Source: an uncultured Pelagibacteraceae bacterium
GTDB taxonomy: Bacteria > Pseudomonadota > Alphaproteobacteria > Pelagibacterales > Pelagibacteraceae
Direction of reading: 5' to 3'
Assembly (NCBI GenBank): GCA_902589705.1
Contig: CACITX010000001.1
Span: forward strand, 20,639 to 84,638
DNA length: 64,000 nt
Shown here: piece by piece, positions 22,501-31,127 of the stretch
Numbering within the stretch: the first letter of the stretch is position 1
Layout of the letters: the number at the start of each line of letters is the position of its first letter
Made by a program: the position numbers and the translations under genes
Notes under the pieces: model-generated
The model's database searches: none
The model's input: only the letters and a program-made list of their open reading frames with translations
What the model was told of the DNA's origin: nothing

Positions 22501-23690
22501 AAGATTTCTTCGGCAATCTCTGCTGATGGAGCTTCACCTGGTCTTAAAACTTTATAAATATCATTTAGTGCTTCTATTTTATTGTTATTTTTATCTATTT
22601 TAAGACTTTCTAAAATATAAGGGCCTTTATTAATTGGATCTATATTTACGATGTTTAATTCTTTCTCATCTTGAGAAATTATTTTCTCTAATTGTTCTTC
22701 AGTTATATCAAATCCAGCTCCAACTAAAATTTCTCCATTTTTATCTTTTATATCTTTACCGGAATATTTTCCTACAATTTCAGTATTGGTAATCAATATT
22801 GATTTTAAACCTTTTTCTTTAAGCTTTCTAGCTATTACAATATTTAATTTATCTCCTTTACCTAAAACTTTTTTATTATTTTTTGCATCAATTAAATCGT
22901 ATGAAAGTTTAAGTGGTCTTTTATAATTTTCTAAATCAAAATCAGTAATCCAGTTTTTAGTTTCCTTATTATATGTATACTTATTGGTAGAATAAAAAGT
23001 GTTAATTATTTTATCTTTAGAATAACCTAAGCCAAGTAAAAAAGTTGTGATTGGAAGTTTTTTCTTTCTGTCAATTCTAAAATATAAAATATCTTTTGGA
23101 TCAAATTCAAAATCTAACCATGATCCTCTTCCAGGAATAATTCTGCAATTAAATAAAAGTTTGCCGCTTGCATGTGTCTTTCCTTTATCATGATCAAAAA
23201 ATACTCCAGGACTTCTATGCATTTGATTTACTACTACTCTTTCAACACCGTTAGTTATGAAAGTGGCGCTCGGTGTCATTAAAGGAAGGTCACCTATAAA
23301 AACCTCCTGTTCTTTCGCAGAGAGAATTTGCTTGGTATTGTTTTCAGTATCTATTTCATAAACGACTAATCTTAATGTTGCTTTAAGAGCAGCAGAATAA
23401 GATAGACTTCTTTGTTTACATTCTATTACGTCAAACTTTGGTTTTTCTAATTTGTAAGAAACATATTCTAAAGTGGACTTATCATTACCGTCTTCGATTG
23501 GGAAAATGCTTTTGAAAACTTTATCTATCCCTTTAGATAAATCACTCAACTGATCTTTTAAAGATTTCGACTCAAGAAACTCATTGTATGAGTTTTTCTG
23601 TACCTCTATAAGATTAGGAATTGATAGACCTTCAACTAGTTTTCCAAAATTTTTTCTTATATGTTTCTTTTGCGTAAAAGATAATTGCAT
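19599..23690 (-). CDS. rpoB: RNA polymerase beta subunit
   Basis: Second large catalytic subunit and site of rifampicin binding. The rifampicin pocket is visible as [35 protein letters not shown]-terminal [15 protein letters not shown] and [24 protein letters not shown] are intact. I start at the ATG at 23688-23690 ([18 protein letters not shown]), giving 1363 residues. A TTG eight codons upstream also keeps the frame, but it lies in the base of a perfect hairpin. Linked to rplL upstream and rpoC downstream. Confidence 0.97.
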   Translation of the reverse strand: MQLSFTQKKHIRKNFGKLVEGLSIPNLIEVQKNSYNEFLESKSLKDQLSDLSKGIDKVFKSIFPIEDGNDKSTLEYVSYKLEKPKFDVIECKQRSLSYSAALKATLRLVVYEIDTENNTKQILSAKEQEVFIGDLPLMTPSATFITNGVERVVVNQMHRSPGVFFDHDKGKTHASGKLLFNCRIIPGRGSWLDFEFDPKDILYFRIDRKKKLPITTFLLGLGYSKDKIINTFYSTNKYTYNKETKNWITDFDLENYKRPLKLSYDLIDAKNNKKVLGKGDKLNIVIARKLKEKGLKSILITNTEIVGKYSGKDIKDKNGEILVGAGFDITEEQLEKIISQDEKELNIVNIDPINKGPYILESLKIDKNNNKIEALNDIYKVLRPGEAPSAEIAEEIFNNLYFKKERYDLSEVGRVKLNSKLDLDTSPKKTVLETNDIVAIIRFMLDLRDGKGEVDDIDHLGNRRVRSVGELVENQFRIGLLRMERTVKEKMTTFLEIESAMPQDLINAKPITTSLKDFFATSQLSQFMDQTNPLSEITHKRRVSALGPGGLTRERAGFEVRDVHPTHYGRICPIETPEGPNIGLINSLATYCRVNKFGYIESPYKKVSNGKVTSEIKYLSAIEEEKFTIAQANSALNKDGSFVEELVACRKNLNFELSSKENIDFIDVSPKQLVSVAAALIPFLENDDANRALMGSNMMRQAVPLLKPESPLVGTGIESDVALDSGVTIVAKRNGVVDKIDGKRIVVKVTDVTDLSQSAVDIYNLSKFQRSNQNTCINQKPLVKVGDKIKKGDIIADGPATKLGELALGKNVTVAFMPWQGYNFEDSILISERCVTDDVFTSVHIEEYESMARDTKLGAEEITRDIPNVSEESLRNLDESGIVYVGAEVKPGDILVGKVTPKSETSSSPEEKLLRSIFGEKATDVRDSSLKLPSGSTGVVIDVRVFNRHGIEKDERSIAIERAEIESVQEDKKVEEEILNRNIKLRAIDLLNGQSINKQFKILKAGTTLNLNDFKDLSLKDLWKIPLQKEELNNDLEKLKNQFENASEDIRLRFEDKVTKIQQGDDLLPTVMKVVKVFVAVKRRLMPGDKMAGRHGNKGVVSKIVPVEDMPYMENGKPVDIVLNPLGVPSRMNVGQILETHLGWSCSELGDQIKKHLKNFDKEIEKIKEKLREIYGKTYYDEVISRLSNKEIAELVENLSNGVPIATPVFDGASTYDITKMLDLAKLPNSGQTYLWNGQTGERFDRPVTVGIIYMLKLNHLVEDKIHARSTGPYSLVTQQPLGGKAQLGGQRFGEMEVWALEAYGASYTLQEILTVKSDDVAGRTKVYETIVKGNNNFESGIPESFNVLVKEIRALGLNIELN

Positions 23691-23706
23691 TAAATATAAT
23701 AAATTC

Positions 23707-23730
23707 AATTGCAAATATTTATTTGCAATT
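23707..23730 (-). promoter_or_regulatory. perfect hairpin between rplL and rpoB
   Basis: A 10-base arm AATTGCAAAT, a 4-base loop and the exact reverse complement ATTTGCAATT. It begins about 21 bases after the rplL stop and ends 16 bases before the rpoB ATG. No U tract follows on the transcribed strand, so it is not a standard terminator. E. coli has an attenuator and an RNase III site at the same gene junction, so a processing or attenuation role is the natural guess. Confidence 0.5.
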
Positions 23731-23751
23731 AAATTTAATCTTAAATTTTGT

Positions 23752-24123
23752 TTACTTTAATTCTACTTTAGCTCCAGCTGCCTCAAGTTTTTTCTTAAAT
23801 TCTTCAGCTTCTTTTTTAGCTACACCACCCTTAACTTCTTTTGGTGCTGCCTCTACTAAATCTTTAGCTTCTTTTAAACCTAAACCAGTTATTGCTCTTA
23901 CTTCTTTAATTACGTTAATTTTTTTATCTCCTGCTGAAGCAAGGAAAATCGAAAACTCAGATTTTTCTTCTCCTGCTGGTGCCGCCGCTCCACCTGCTGG
24001 TGCTGCTGCAACCGGTGCTGCCGCTGTGACGCCCCATTTTTCCTCAAGTTGTTTAGATAACTCTGCAGCTTCAACAACAGTTAAAGTAGAAAGTTCATCT
24101 ATAATTTTATTTAAGTCTGCCAT
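23752..24123 (-). CDS. rplL: 50S ribosomal protein L7/L12
   Basis: Stalk protein that recruits translational GTPases, present in several copies per ribosome. It has 123 residues: N-terminal dimerisation domain [29 protein letters not shown], an alanine/proline/glycine hinge (about residues 34-52) and the C-terminal factor-binding domain with [24 protein letters not shown]. It follows rplJ by 15 bases and precedes the hairpin and rpoB. Confidence 0.97.
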   Translation of the reverse strand: MADLNKIIDELSTLTVVEAAELSKQLEEKWGVTAAAPVAAAPAGGAAAPAGEEKSEFSIFLASAGDKKINVIKEVRAITGLGLKEAKDLVEAAPKEVKGGVAKKEAEEFKKKLEAAGAKVELK

Positions 24124-24138
24124 ATTTAATCCTGTGAT

Positions 24139-24651
24139 TTAATTTTTTAAACTCTTTGCGCGCGCTAAATTAGCAATTTTTGAGCCAGGTGCAAGTAAAA
24201 TACTAACTAATTTTTGCGCCGGAGTAGCTAAAATACCCACTATTTTGGCTCTAGCTTCTTCTAATGAAGGAAGTGTGGCAATTACAGACACCTCTTTTTC
24301 ATCCAAAACTTTGCCATCCATAAAACCAGCAACTATTTTTAACTTATCGTTTGATTTTGAAAATTTTGTTAAAATCTTAGCTGTTGATATTGGATCGGAT
24401 GAAATTGCTGCAGCTGTTGGTCCTGTAAAGTATTTTTCCAAATCTTTTTTTGGTGTTTCTTTCAAGGCAATTTTTGTAATTCTATTTTTTGTAATTTTAA
24501 AAAGAATGCCTTTTTCTCTTAATTCTTTTCTTAAACCATCTAATTCATTTACATTTAAACCTTGGTATTGAGCAATTAATACTGACTCATTGTCAGTAAA
24601 GTTTTTTTTCATCTCCTCAACATAATTTTTCTTGTCTTCTTTAGACATCAT
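24139..24651 (-). CDS. rplJ: 50S ribosomal protein L10
   Basis: Stalk base protein that binds L7/L12 dimers; L10-L12 typically represses its own operon. It has 170 residues with FTDNESVLIAQYQGLNVNELDGLRKELREKG near residues 18-48 and the C-terminal L12-binding helix. Two consecutive ATG codons open the gene, so the true start may be one codon in. The gap to rplA is only 4 bases, too short for the long L10 leader known in enterobacteria. Confidence 0.96.
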   Translation of the reverse strand: MMSKEDKKNYVEEMKKNFTDNESVLIAQYQGLNVNELDGLRKELREKGILFKITKNRITKIALKETPKKDLEKYFTGPTAAAISSDPISTAKILTKFSKSNDKLKIVAGFMDGKVLDEKEVSVIATLPSLEEARAKIVGILATPAQKLVSILLAPGSKIANLARAKSLKN

Positions 24652-24655
24652 AACT

Positions 24656-25342
24656 TTATTTACCTCCTACTTTATAAGAAATACCCATTGTAGAAGTTAA
24701 AAAAGTGCTTTTAATAAAATCACCTTTTATTGTGTCAGGTTTTTCTTTTTTTACACTTTCTATAAAGTAATTGTAATTTTCCAATAACTTTTCAGTAGAA
24801 AAACTCTTTCTTCCAATTGTTGATGCTAGATTACCGTCCTTATCATTTCGAATTTCGACAAGTCCCGTTTTAATATCTTTTACAGCTTTCTTTAAATCAG
24901 TTGTAACTGTTCCCAACTTAGGATTTGGCATTAAACCTTTTGGTCCTAAAACTTTTCCATGTTTACCTATTTTACTCATCATTGAAGGCGTGCAAATGAG
25001 TTTTGTAAAATCAAACTTTCCTGCTGCAATTTTTTCTATGAGATCATCAGAGCCTACTACGTCTGCTCCGGCTTTTTTAGCTTCATCGGTTTTATCTGGT
25101 TCACATAAAACGGCTACTTTACTTTTCTTTCCTGATCCATTTGGTAAATTCACAACTGTTCTCAAATTAAAATCTCCGCCTTTTGATTGTTTTAAATTTA
25201 TTTTTAAAGATACATCAATTGACTCGTCAAACTTTATTGTAGAATTCTTTTTTACTAGATCTAATGCTTCTTTAGCGTTTACTTTTTTATCTACTATAGC
25301 GTTTTTTAAAATTTCCTTATATCTCTTAGATTTATTTTTCAT
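24656..25342 (-). CDS. rplA: 50S ribosomal protein L1
   Basis: L1-stalk protein, involved in E-site tRNA release; it often represses rplK-rplA translation. It has 228 residues: SIDVSLKINLKQSKGGDFNLRTVVNLPNGSGK and the signature GKVLGPKGLMPNPKLGTVT are clear. It lies two bases after rplK. Confidence 0.97.
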   Translation of the reverse strand: MKNKSKRYKEILKNAIVDKKVNAKEALDLVKKNSTIKFDESIDVSLKINLKQSKGGDFNLRTVVNLPNGSGKKSKVAVLCEPDKTDEAKKAGADVVGSDDLIEKIAAGKFDFTKLICTPSMMSKIGKHGKVLGPKGLMPNPKLGTVTTDLKKAVKDIKTGLVEIRNDKDGNLASTIGRKSFSTEKLLENYNYFIESVKKEKPDTIKGDFIKSTFLTSTMGISYKVGGK

Positions 25343-25344
25343 AA

Positions 25345-25770
25345 CTATTCCTTGACTTCAATTCCCATTGATCTTGCTGATCCACAAATAATTTTCGTAG
25401 CTTCTTTAATATCAAATGCATTTAAATCTTTCATTTTTTCTTTTGCTATTGCTTCTGCTTGTTTCATGGTAATTGAACCCGCTACTACTCTTCCAGGTTC
25501 TTTAGATCCACTTTTTAATTTAGCAGCTTCTCTAATAAAATGTGAAGCAGGAGGAGATTTTATAATAAAATCAAATTTTTTATCTTTATAAACTGTAATT
25601 ACTACTGGAACGGGTTTGCCCATAAAAGCTTTTGTCTTTTCATTAAAAGCTTTACAAAATTCCATAATATTAATTCCTCTCTGACCTAATGCGGGACCTA
25701 CAGGTGGAGCCGGATTTGCTTGACCACCTTTTATTTGTAACTTTACGTAACCCGATATTTCTTTTGTCAT
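25345..25770 (-). CDS. rplK: 50S ribosomal protein L11
   Basis: Base of the GTPase-associated centre, needed for stringent-response activation. The N-terminal domain [37 protein letters not shown] and the C-terminal rRNA-binding signature [15 protein letters not shown] are standard. It has 141 residues. It directly abuts nusG with no spare base. Confidence 0.97.
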   Translation of the reverse strand: MTKEISGYVKLQIKGGQANPAPPVGPALGQRGINIMEFCKAFNEKTKAFMGKPVPVVITVYKDKKFDFIIKSPPASHFIREAAKLKSGSKEPGRVVAGSITMKQAEAIAKEKMKDLNAFDIKEATKIICGSARSMGIEVKE

Positions 25771-26295
25771 TTAATTTTTCTCCACTTGGTTAAATTCTAA
25801 ATCTACTGGTGTAGCTCTACCAAATATAGAAACAGATACTTTAAGTCTAGATTTTTCTTCATCAATTTCTTCAATTAATCCATTAAATGAGGCAAAAGGG
25901 CCATCACAAACCTTCACTTTTTCTCCTATCTCAAAATTCATAGCTGATTTTTGGGAAACCGCACTTTCAGAAACCTGTCCAAGTATTCTTTTTATTTCAT
26001 TATCAGAAATAGGAGTTGGTTTATTTGCTGATCCTAAAAAGCCACTGACTTTTTGGAGGTTTTTGATCATATGATAGATCTGTTTTGTTAATTCGACTTT
26101 AATTAAAACGTAGCCGGGAAAAAATTTTTTTTCTTTTTTGGTTCTTTTTCCTTTTTTAACTTCAGTTACTTGATGTGTTGGAACTAAAATTTCTTCAAGC
26201 TTTTCTGACAATTTATGCTTCTTTAATTCTTCTCTAATTGAATCTACAACTTTTTTTTCAAAACCAGAATAAGCTTGTACAATATACCAATTCAT
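25771..26295 (-). CDS. nusG: transcription termination/antitermination factor NusG
   Basis: Clamps RNA polymerase and couples it to ribosomes or Rho. The NGN domain starts NWYIVQAYSGFEKKVVDSIREEL and includes KKEKKFFPGYVLIKVEL; the C-terminal KOW domain has GEKVKVCDGPFASFNGLIEEIDEEKSRLKV. It has 174 residues. It sits between secE and rplK, the usual place. Confidence 0.97.
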   Translation of the reverse strand: MNWYIVQAYSGFEKKVVDSIREELKKHKLSEKLEEILVPTHQVTEVKKGKRTKKEKKFFPGYVLIKVELTKQIYHMIKNLQKVSGFLGSANKPTPISDNEIKRILGQVSESAVSQKSAMNFEIGEKVKVCDGPFASFNGLIEEIDEEKSRLKVSVSIFGRATPVDLEFNQVEKN

Positions 26296-26297
26296 TG

Positions 26298-26489
26298 CTA
26301 AAAATTAATAGTTAAAACTAAGTTTAATAAAAATCTCAAAATTTGATCCAATATTAAAAAAAAGATCGCTGCAATGGATGCTAAAGCAAAAACCATTACC
26401 GCGCCCATCATAGTTTCTTTTTTAGTTGGCCATGTGATTCTAAAAGTTTCTTGTTTAACCTCTTGAATAAACTTTAAAGGGTTTTTCAT
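26298..26489 (-). CDS. secE: protein translocase subunit SecE
   Basis: Small essential partner of SecY in the inner membrane. From the ATG at 26487-26489 it reads MKNPLKFIQEVKQETFRITWPTKKET, followed by one hydrophobic helix (about residues 28-57): 63 residues, the short single-helix form. The frame stays open upstream, but that part runs into tRNA-Trp and cannot be coding. The conserved RITWPTKKET motif confirms the call. Confidence 0.95.
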   Translation of the reverse strand: MKNPLKFIQEVKQETFRITWPTKKETMMGAVMVFALASIAAIFFLILDQILRFLLNLVLTINF

Positions 26490-26504
26490 AAAATTATCAA
26501 AGTT

Positions 26505-26580
26505 TGGCAGGAGCGGAGGGACTCGAACCCACAACCTCCGGTTTTGGAGACCGGCGCTCTACCAATTGAACTACGCTCCT
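26505..26580 (-). tRNA. tRNA-Trp (anticodon CCA)
   Basis: A full cloverleaf can be folded: acceptor AGGAGCG/CGCTCCT, D-arm with AGTTCAATTGGTAGAGC, anticodon arm with loop CTCCAAA, T-arm GGGTTCGAGTCCC, discriminator G and an encoded CCA end. It lies 5 bases after tuf and 15 bases before secE, so it must be cut from the tuf-secE transcript. Confidence 0.96.
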
Positions 26581-26585
26581 AAGCG

Positions 26586-27785
26586 TTACTTTATTATTTT
26601 AGTTACTACTCCAGCTCCAACTGTTTTTCCACCCTCTCTAATTGCGAAATTTAAATTTTCGTTCATCGCAATAGGTGTAATTAATTTAACTGTGAATTTA
26701 CCATCATCACCTGGCATAACCATTTCTGTGCCAGATGGTAATGTCACTTCTCCAGTTACATCTGTAGTTCTAAAATAAAATTGAGGTCTGTATTTTGTAA
26801 AGAAAGGAGTGTGTCTTCCACCTTCTTCCTTTTTCAAAATATAAGCCTGACATTCAAACTCTGTGTGTGGAGTTATTGAACCTGGTTTACAAAGAACTTG
26901 ACCTCTTTCTACGTCTGTTCTTTCCACACCCCTTAAAAGAGCTCCAATATTATCTCCTGCTTCACCGCTATCTAAAAGTTTTCTAAACATTTCAACTCCA
27001 GTACAAACAGATTTTTTTGTATCTCTAATACCAACGATTTCAATTTCTTCTCCAACTTTAATAACACCTGACTCTACCCTTCCAGTTACTACTGTACCTC
27101 TTCCAGAGATAGAGAATACGTCTTCTACTGGCATCAAGAAAGGTTTGTCTTTTGGTCTATCCGGTTGTGGAATTGTTTCATCTACTGCTTTCATTAATTC
27201 CATGATTGCATTTTTTCCTGTAGCTTCATCTTTACCCTCTACAGCGTTCAAAGCAGAACCTTTAACTATTGGAATTTTGTCACCAGGAAATTTATAAGAA
27301 GTTAATAACTCTCTTATCTCTTCTTCTACAAGATCAACTAACTCTTTGTCTTTAACTGTATCAATCTTATTTAAGAATACCACTATAGCAGGAACTCCAA
27401 CTTGACGAGCTAAAAGAATATGCTCTCTTGTTTGAGGCATTGGACCGTCAGCAGCATTAACTACTAAAATTGCTCCATCCATTTGAGCAGCACCTGTAAT
27501 CATATTTTTTACATAATCAGCGTGACCTGGACAGTCAACGTGAGCATAGTGTCTTTTTTCTGTTTCATATTCAACGTGTGCAGTTGAAATTGTAATTCCT
27601 CTTTCTTTTTCCTCTGGAGCTTTATCAATTTGATCATAAGCAACAAAGTTTGCTGAACTTGAACCGCCTGCTTCGGATAAGACTTTAGTTATCGCAGCTG
27701 TTAATGTTGTTTTACCGTGGTCTACGTGTCCGATTGTGCCGATATTACAATGCGGCTTATTTCGATTAAACTTTTCTTTCGACAT
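26586..27785 (-). CDS. tuf: translation elongation factor Tu
   Basis: Delivers aminoacyl-tRNA to the ribosome as a GTP complex. G1 GHVDHGKT is at residues 19-26, followed by [26 protein letters not shown] (G3) and NKID (G4). It has 399 residues; the insertion GGSSSANF after residue 40 is a few residues longer than usual. A GAGGAA Shine-Dalgarno precedes the ATG. Flanked by tRNA-Gly and tRNA-Trp, the tufB-type location; no second copy is in the window. Confidence 0.98.
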   Translation of the reverse strand: MSKEKFNRNKPHCNIGTIGHVDHGKTTLTAAITKVLSEAGGSSSANFVAYDQIDKAPEEKERGITISTAHVEYETEKRHYAHVDCPGHADYVKNMITGAAQMDGAILVVNAADGPMPQTREHILLARQVGVPAIVVFLNKIDTVKDKELVDLVEEEIRELLTSYKFPGDKIPIVKGSALNAVEGKDEATGKNAIMELMKAVDETIPQPDRPKDKPFLMPVEDVFSISGRGTVVTGRVESGVIKVGEEIEIVGIRDTKKSVCTGVEMFRKLLDSGEAGDNIGALLRGVERTDVERGQVLCKPGSITPHTEFECQAYILKKEEGGRHTPFFTKYRPQFYFRTTDVTGEVTLPSGTEMVMPGDDGKFTVKLITPIAMNENLNFAIREGGKTVGAGVVTKIIK

Positions 27786-27822
27786 CTTTATTTTTCCTCA
27801 CTTATATTTTAATTTTTAATTT

Positions 27823-27896
27823 TGGAGCGGGTAAAGGGAATCGAACCCTTACATCCAGCTTGGAAGGCTAGCGTTCTACCATTGAACTACACCCGC
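27823..27896 (-). tRNA. tRNA-Gly (anticodon TCC)
   Basis: Cloverleaf with acceptor GCGGGTG/TACCCGC (one wobble-type mismatch at the inner end), D-arm GTTCAATGGTAGAAC, anticodon loop CTTCCAA, T-arm GGGTTCGATTCCC, discriminator T and encoded CCA. Lies 37 bases before tuf and 44 bases after tRNA-Tyr in one transcript, as in the E. coli tRNA-tufB unit. Confidence 0.95.
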
Positions 27897-27940
27897 AATA
27901 TCCAAACTTATCGCGCTCTTAATTATTAAAGCTTTAAGTT

Positions 27941-28026
27941 TGGTGGAGGGGGAAAGATTCGAACTTTCGAAGACCGAAGTCAACGGGTTTACAGCCCGCC
28001 CCATTTGACCGCTCTGGAACCCCTCC
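27941..28026 (-). tRNA. tRNA-Tyr (anticodon GTA)
   Basis: Class II tRNA of 86 bases with a long variable arm. Acceptor GGAGGGG/CCCCTCC, anticodon loop CTGTAAA with GTA, T-arm AAGTTCGAATCTT, discriminator A and encoded CCA. First element of the tuf-rif super-operon. Confidence 0.96.
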
Positions 28027-28076
28027 TAAACACTAGGGGTTATCCACTAACTTAAAAAGCGTTTAACAACAAGCGT

Positions 28077-28104
28077 TTTATAAGCATTTATGTAATAATT
28101 GCAA
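28077..28104 (-). promoter_or_regulatory. predicted sigma-70 promoter of the tRNA-Tyr/tuf/rif cluster
   Basis: Minus-strand TTGCAA (28099-28104), 16-base spacer, TATAAA (28077-28082). The expected start is near 28070, about 45 bases before the mature tRNA-Tyr 5' end. The remaining 28027-28159 spacer must also hold the rlmB promoter on the plus strand, which I could not pinpoint. Confidence 0.55.
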
Positions 28105-28159
28105 TAAATCATTTTACCTTAAAATATGCTAATAAATTAAGTAAATAGCCTTAAAAACC

Positions 28160-28903
28160 ATGAAAAAAACAACCTTTTTAATTGTAGGAAAACATGCAGT
28201 TTTGGAAGCTCTAAAAAATCCAGCAAGGAAAATTGAAAGAGTTTTTTTGACTGAAGATGCTCAAAAGAAATTAAATAGAGAAAATCAAAATTTAAACTTA
28301 TTTAAAAAAACCTCTGTGTTTTACAAATCAAAAAAAGAATTAGATAATCTTTGTGGTAGGGACGAAACTGCTCATCAAGGTTTAGTTGCTGAAGTTGAAC
28401 AACTTGAAGAAATTACTTTAAAAGAATTCGTTATAAATAACAAAAAAGATAACCTAAATTTAATTGCACTTGAGGAAGTAACAGATCCAAGAAATATTGG
28501 ATCGATTATAAGAAGTGCAGTAGCATTTAACATAGATGGAATAATAGTAAAAGAAAGATCCTTTCCTTTTAAAAGCAAGCTTATGTACAAAAGTGCGAGT
28601 GGTGGAACAGAACACATTAAAATTTTTAAAGTAGCTAATATAAATACAACATTAAAGTTTTTAAAAGCAAAAGATTATTGGGTAAGTTCATTTGATACAA
28701 GCGCTAAAAAGGATTTCACTCAACATGATTGGAAAGGAAAAAATATTTTACTTTTTGGTTCAGAAGGATTTGGGATCAAAGCTAAAACGTTAGAAAAATC
28801 AGATTTTAAATTTAGAGTTGATATGAACGATAATATAGAAAGCTTAAATATATCAAATACTGTATCTGTTGTATGCCATCATATTTTTCAGTCGATAAAA
28901 TAA
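28160..28903 (+). CDS. rlmB: 23S rRNA (guanosine-2'-O-)-methyltransferase, RlmB/TrmH family
   Basis: SPOUT-fold RNA ribose methyltransferase using S-adenosylmethionine. An N-terminal substrate-binding domain (VGKHAVLEALKNPARKIERVFLT) precedes the catalytic domain. Its three knot motifs are ALEEVTDPRNIGSIIRSA, LLFGSEGFGI and ESLNISNTVSV. It has 247 residues, normal for RlmB, which modifies G2251 in E. coli 23S rRNA; a paralogue specificity cannot be excluded. Followed by tRNA-Thr on the same strand. Confidence 0.88.
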   Translation: MKKTTFLIVGKHAVLEALKNPARKIERVFLTEDAQKKLNRENQNLNLFKKTSVFYKSKKELDNLCGRDETAHQGLVAEVEQLEEITLKEFVINNKKDNLNLIALEEVTDPRNIGSIIRSAVAFNIDGIIVKERSFPFKSKLMYKSASGGTEHIKIFKVANINTTLKFLKAKDYWVSSFDTSAKKDFTQHDWKGKNILLFGSEGFGIKAKTLEKSDFKFRVDMNDNIESLNISNTVSVVCHHIFQSIK

Positions 28904-28924
28904 TAAATAATTATTTAAATTATA

Positions 28925-28952
28925 TTGTTTTTTGCTTAAATTTATTTATAAG
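28925..28952 (+). promoter_or_regulatory. predicted promoter of tRNA-Thr
   Basis: TTGTTT (28925-28930), 16-base spacer, TATAAG (28947-28952). The expected start falls only 3-5 bases before the mature tRNA 5' end, so almost no 5' leader would need removal. Confidence 0.5.
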
Positions 28953-28962
28953 AAGCGCATAT

Positions 28963-29038
28963 GCCCTCATAGCTCAATTGGTAGAGCAATTGATTTGTAA
29001 TCAATAGGTTCGCGGTTCGAGTCCGTGTGAGGGCACCA
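28963..29038 (+). tRNA. tRNA-Thr (anticodon TGT)
   Basis: Cloverleaf with acceptor GCCCTCA/TGAGGGC, D-arm AGCTCAATTGGTAGAGC, anticodon arm TTGAT/ATCAA with loop TTTGTAA, T-arm CGGTTCGAGTCCG, discriminator A and encoded CCA. It ends 3 bases before the convergent NAD kinase stop. Confidence 0.95.
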
Positions 29039-29041
29039 GTA

Positions 29042-29803
29042 TTATTTTTTTCTTTGTTCTTTTTTAATTTTGTTATTTAAATTTGCAGATCTGTCATAGA
29101 GAAGAACTATTTTAATTTTTTTAAAATTTTTAACATTCAAATTTTTAATGTTTCTTTTTTCAATATTATCGGCGACCAATGCCAAAGGTCTTTTCTGAGG
29201 ATTTAAATTTTTAATTTTAACAACAGACTTATTAGAAATAATTTTTCCACTCCACCTTCTTGGTCTGAAAGGGCTTATAGCTGTTACAGCAAGTTTACCT
29301 GAGTTCAGAGATAATATAGGACCATTAGCAGAGTAATTGTAAGCAGTGCTACCAGCTGGAGTTGAAACAAGTATACCATCACCGATAAGTTTTTTTGAGA
29401 TAACTTTAGAGTTAACTTTTACTTCTATTGAGGCTGTTTGTTTGCTTTGTCTAAACAATGAAATTTCATTAACAGCAATTAATCTTATAATCTTATTATT
29501 TTTATTTACTGCCCTTATTATTATTGGATTAATAGTTATTTTTTTTGATTTTTTGATTTTTATTAGTAAATTTTTATTATCAGACTTATTCATTAAAAAA
29601 CCATATGTTCCACAATTAATTCCATAAAAAGGTTTATTGTATTGATAATTTTTTTTCAAAGTTTGAAGCATGAATCCGTCTCCACCAGCTACAATAATAC
29701 AGTCTGCATATTTGATAGGATAATTTTTAAATTTTTTTAATATTTTTTTTTTAAAACTTAATGATTTATTGGTTTTATCAAAAATAAAGTTAAACTTAAT
29801 CAT
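29042..29803 (-). CDS. nadK: NAD kinase
   Basis: Phosphorylates NAD to NADP, the cell's NADP source. The GGDG motif is at residues 40-43 (IIVAGGDGFMLQTL), followed by GINCGTYGFLMN and the second-domain signature LIGDGILVSTPAGSTAYNYSANGPIL near residues 138-163. It has 253 residues, typical for the alphaproteobacterial form. The start overlaps the glycosyltransferase-like gene upstream by 8 bases, suggesting a tRNA-Leu/glycosyltransferase/nadK transcript. Confidence 0.93.
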   Translation of the reverse strand: MIKFNFIFDKTNKSLSFKKKILKKFKNYPIKYADCIIVAGGDGFMLQTLKKNYQYNKPFYGINCGTYGFLMNKSDNKNLLIKIKKSKKITINPIIIRAVNKNNKIIRLIAVNEISLFRQSKQTASIEVKVNSKVISKKLIGDGILVSTPAGSTAYNYSANGPILSLNSGKLAVTAISPFRPRRWSGKIISNKSVVKIKNLNPQKRPLALVADNIEKRNIKNLNVKNFKKIKIVLLYDRSANLNNKIKKEQRKK

Positions 29804-30965
29804 TATAATTCTTTTTTTTAAATATCTTTAAAAGTAGGTTAGGAAAAAATCTAATAAAAAGAAAAATATTTATTGGTATTAAATATTTTGGTAACTTAAA
29901 ATTTTCAACGAACTGCATTATATAGGCTTTTGGTTTGTCAAACTTAGACCTTAATCTAAAGTATTGTTTAATTGTAATGTAATAATACCAGATAGGTATT
30001 TTTATATTTAAATTTGAGTCTCTTTTTGGAGTATTATTTATAAAATTATTGAGAGTTTTAATATATTCCTTATCTGAATATTTGAGGCAGCTTTCTTTGA
30101 AAATTTTTGTGTCATTAATTAATTTTTCGTTATTCGTTAAATACTCATTAATAATGTTTAAAAATTGATGCTCATTTTTAAACATTGGTATTTCGCCATT
30201 AGAAAATAACAAGTCATTTGAGGGTGCATATTCTGAGATACATAAAGAATTACTTAAACCTGCCATACATACCCGGCCTTTATGTAAGTAACCATATTTA
30301 TATTTTGTTGAGGGGTTAAAAAATTTTTTACCATTCAAACTTTTTGTAAAATTAATTACAATTTTTGATCTATTAATTAGTTTGGCTAACTTATCAATAG
30401 TATTAGAAATTTCCATGTAAGGGCTAACGCATAAGTAATTAATTTTGTTTTTATCTAATAAGTCTAAATATTTTTTTGTATCAGGTTTCTTTCTTCCAAA
30501 TAGTAAAATATCAATATCTTTACTTAACTGATAATCTTTGAATATTTCTTCGTTAGCTTCTACGGGACAAAACATGCTGTTTATTCCTAATTCTTTAAAT
30601 TTTAAGGCACTCAGAGGGTCAGTTAAAACAAAATCACAAGCAGCAGCCGTTATAAGATTAACTTGATGCCATTCTGAGTCGTCGCCCAAGAATAAACCTT
30701 TCTTAGGTTTATTATTTATTGAATTAATAATCACAATATCATTAATTGCTAAATGATCACCTTCGACCAACAAAGTTTCAATATTTTCTGAATTAATTTT
30801 TTTATTTATTAACTCTATTATTTTTGAGTTTGTTAATTCAAGATTATCATACAAATAAAAGTCATGTACAACATAACCTTTTGAAAATTTGTCTTTCCAA
30901 AAATCTTGATTTTTAGTTACTTTTTTTTTGTCTTTAAAAATTAATAGTATTGGTTTTTTTTGCAT
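29796..30965 (-). CDS. CgeB-like family 1 glycosyltransferase (probable)
   Basis: 389 residues, no signal peptide. The C-terminal half looks like a GT-B nucleotide-sugar domain of the CgeB / Glyco_trans_1_2 type: DIDILLFGRKK at 150-160, then a KGRVCMAGLSNSLCISEYAP block at 229-248 and the usual acidic-loop NGEIPMFKNEHQFLNIINEYL. The final 60 residues are basic with a hydrophobic stretch (YLIPINIFLFIRFFPNLLLKIF) that could sit on the membrane. The acceptor is unknown; cell-surface glycan or lipid is the likely target. It begins 7 bases after tRNA-Leu and overlaps nadK. Confidence 0.6.
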   Translation of the reverse strand: MQKKPILLIFKDKKKVTKNQDFWKDKFSKGYVVHDFYLYDNLELTNSKIIELINKKINSENIETLLVEGDHLAINDIVIINSINNKPKKGLFLGDDSEWHQVNLITAAACDFVLTDPLSALKFKELGINSMFCPVEANEEIFKDYQLSKDIDILLFGRKKPDTKKYLDLLDKNKINYLCVSPYMEISNTIDKLAKLINRSKIVINFTKSLNGKKFFNPSTKYKYGYLHKGRVCMAGLSNSLCISEYAPSNDLLFSNGEIPMFKNEHQFLNIINEYLTNNEKLINDTKIFKESCLKYSDKEYIKTLNNFINNTPKRDSNLNIKIPIWYYYITIKQYFRLRSKFDKPKAYIMQFVENFKLPKYLIPINIFLFIRFFPNLLLKIFKKKNYND

Positions 30966-30972
30966 TTAATTT

Positions 30973-31058
30973 TGGTGCCCTCGGCCAGACTCGAACTGGC
31001 ACTCCCAAAAGGGCAAGGATTTTAAGTCCTTTGTGTCTACCAATTTCACCACGAGGGC
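30973..31058 (-). tRNA. tRNA-Leu (anticodon TAA)
   Basis: Class II tRNA of 86 bases: acceptor GCCCTCG/CGAGGGC, D-arm with GTGAAATTGGTAGACAC, anticodon loop CTTAAAA, long variable arm TGCCCTTTTGGGAGT, T-arm CAGTTCGAGTCTG, discriminator A and encoded CCA. The glycosyltransferase gene starts 7 bases downstream on the same strand. Confidence 0.95.
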
Positions 31059-31127
31059 ACATTTATTTAGTAAATATTTATACGACATTTATATTAATAT
31101 TAAAATCTTATAAAGTATATTTATTTT

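Noticed and set aside
23691..23714. TTG start giving rpoB eight extra residues
   Set aside because: It lies in the stem of the perfect hairpin, and the extra residues do not fit the family start [13 protein letters not shown].
26490..26534. Upstream extension of secE
   Set aside because: It runs into the tRNA-Trp gene; the internal ATG at 26489 gives the standard protein.
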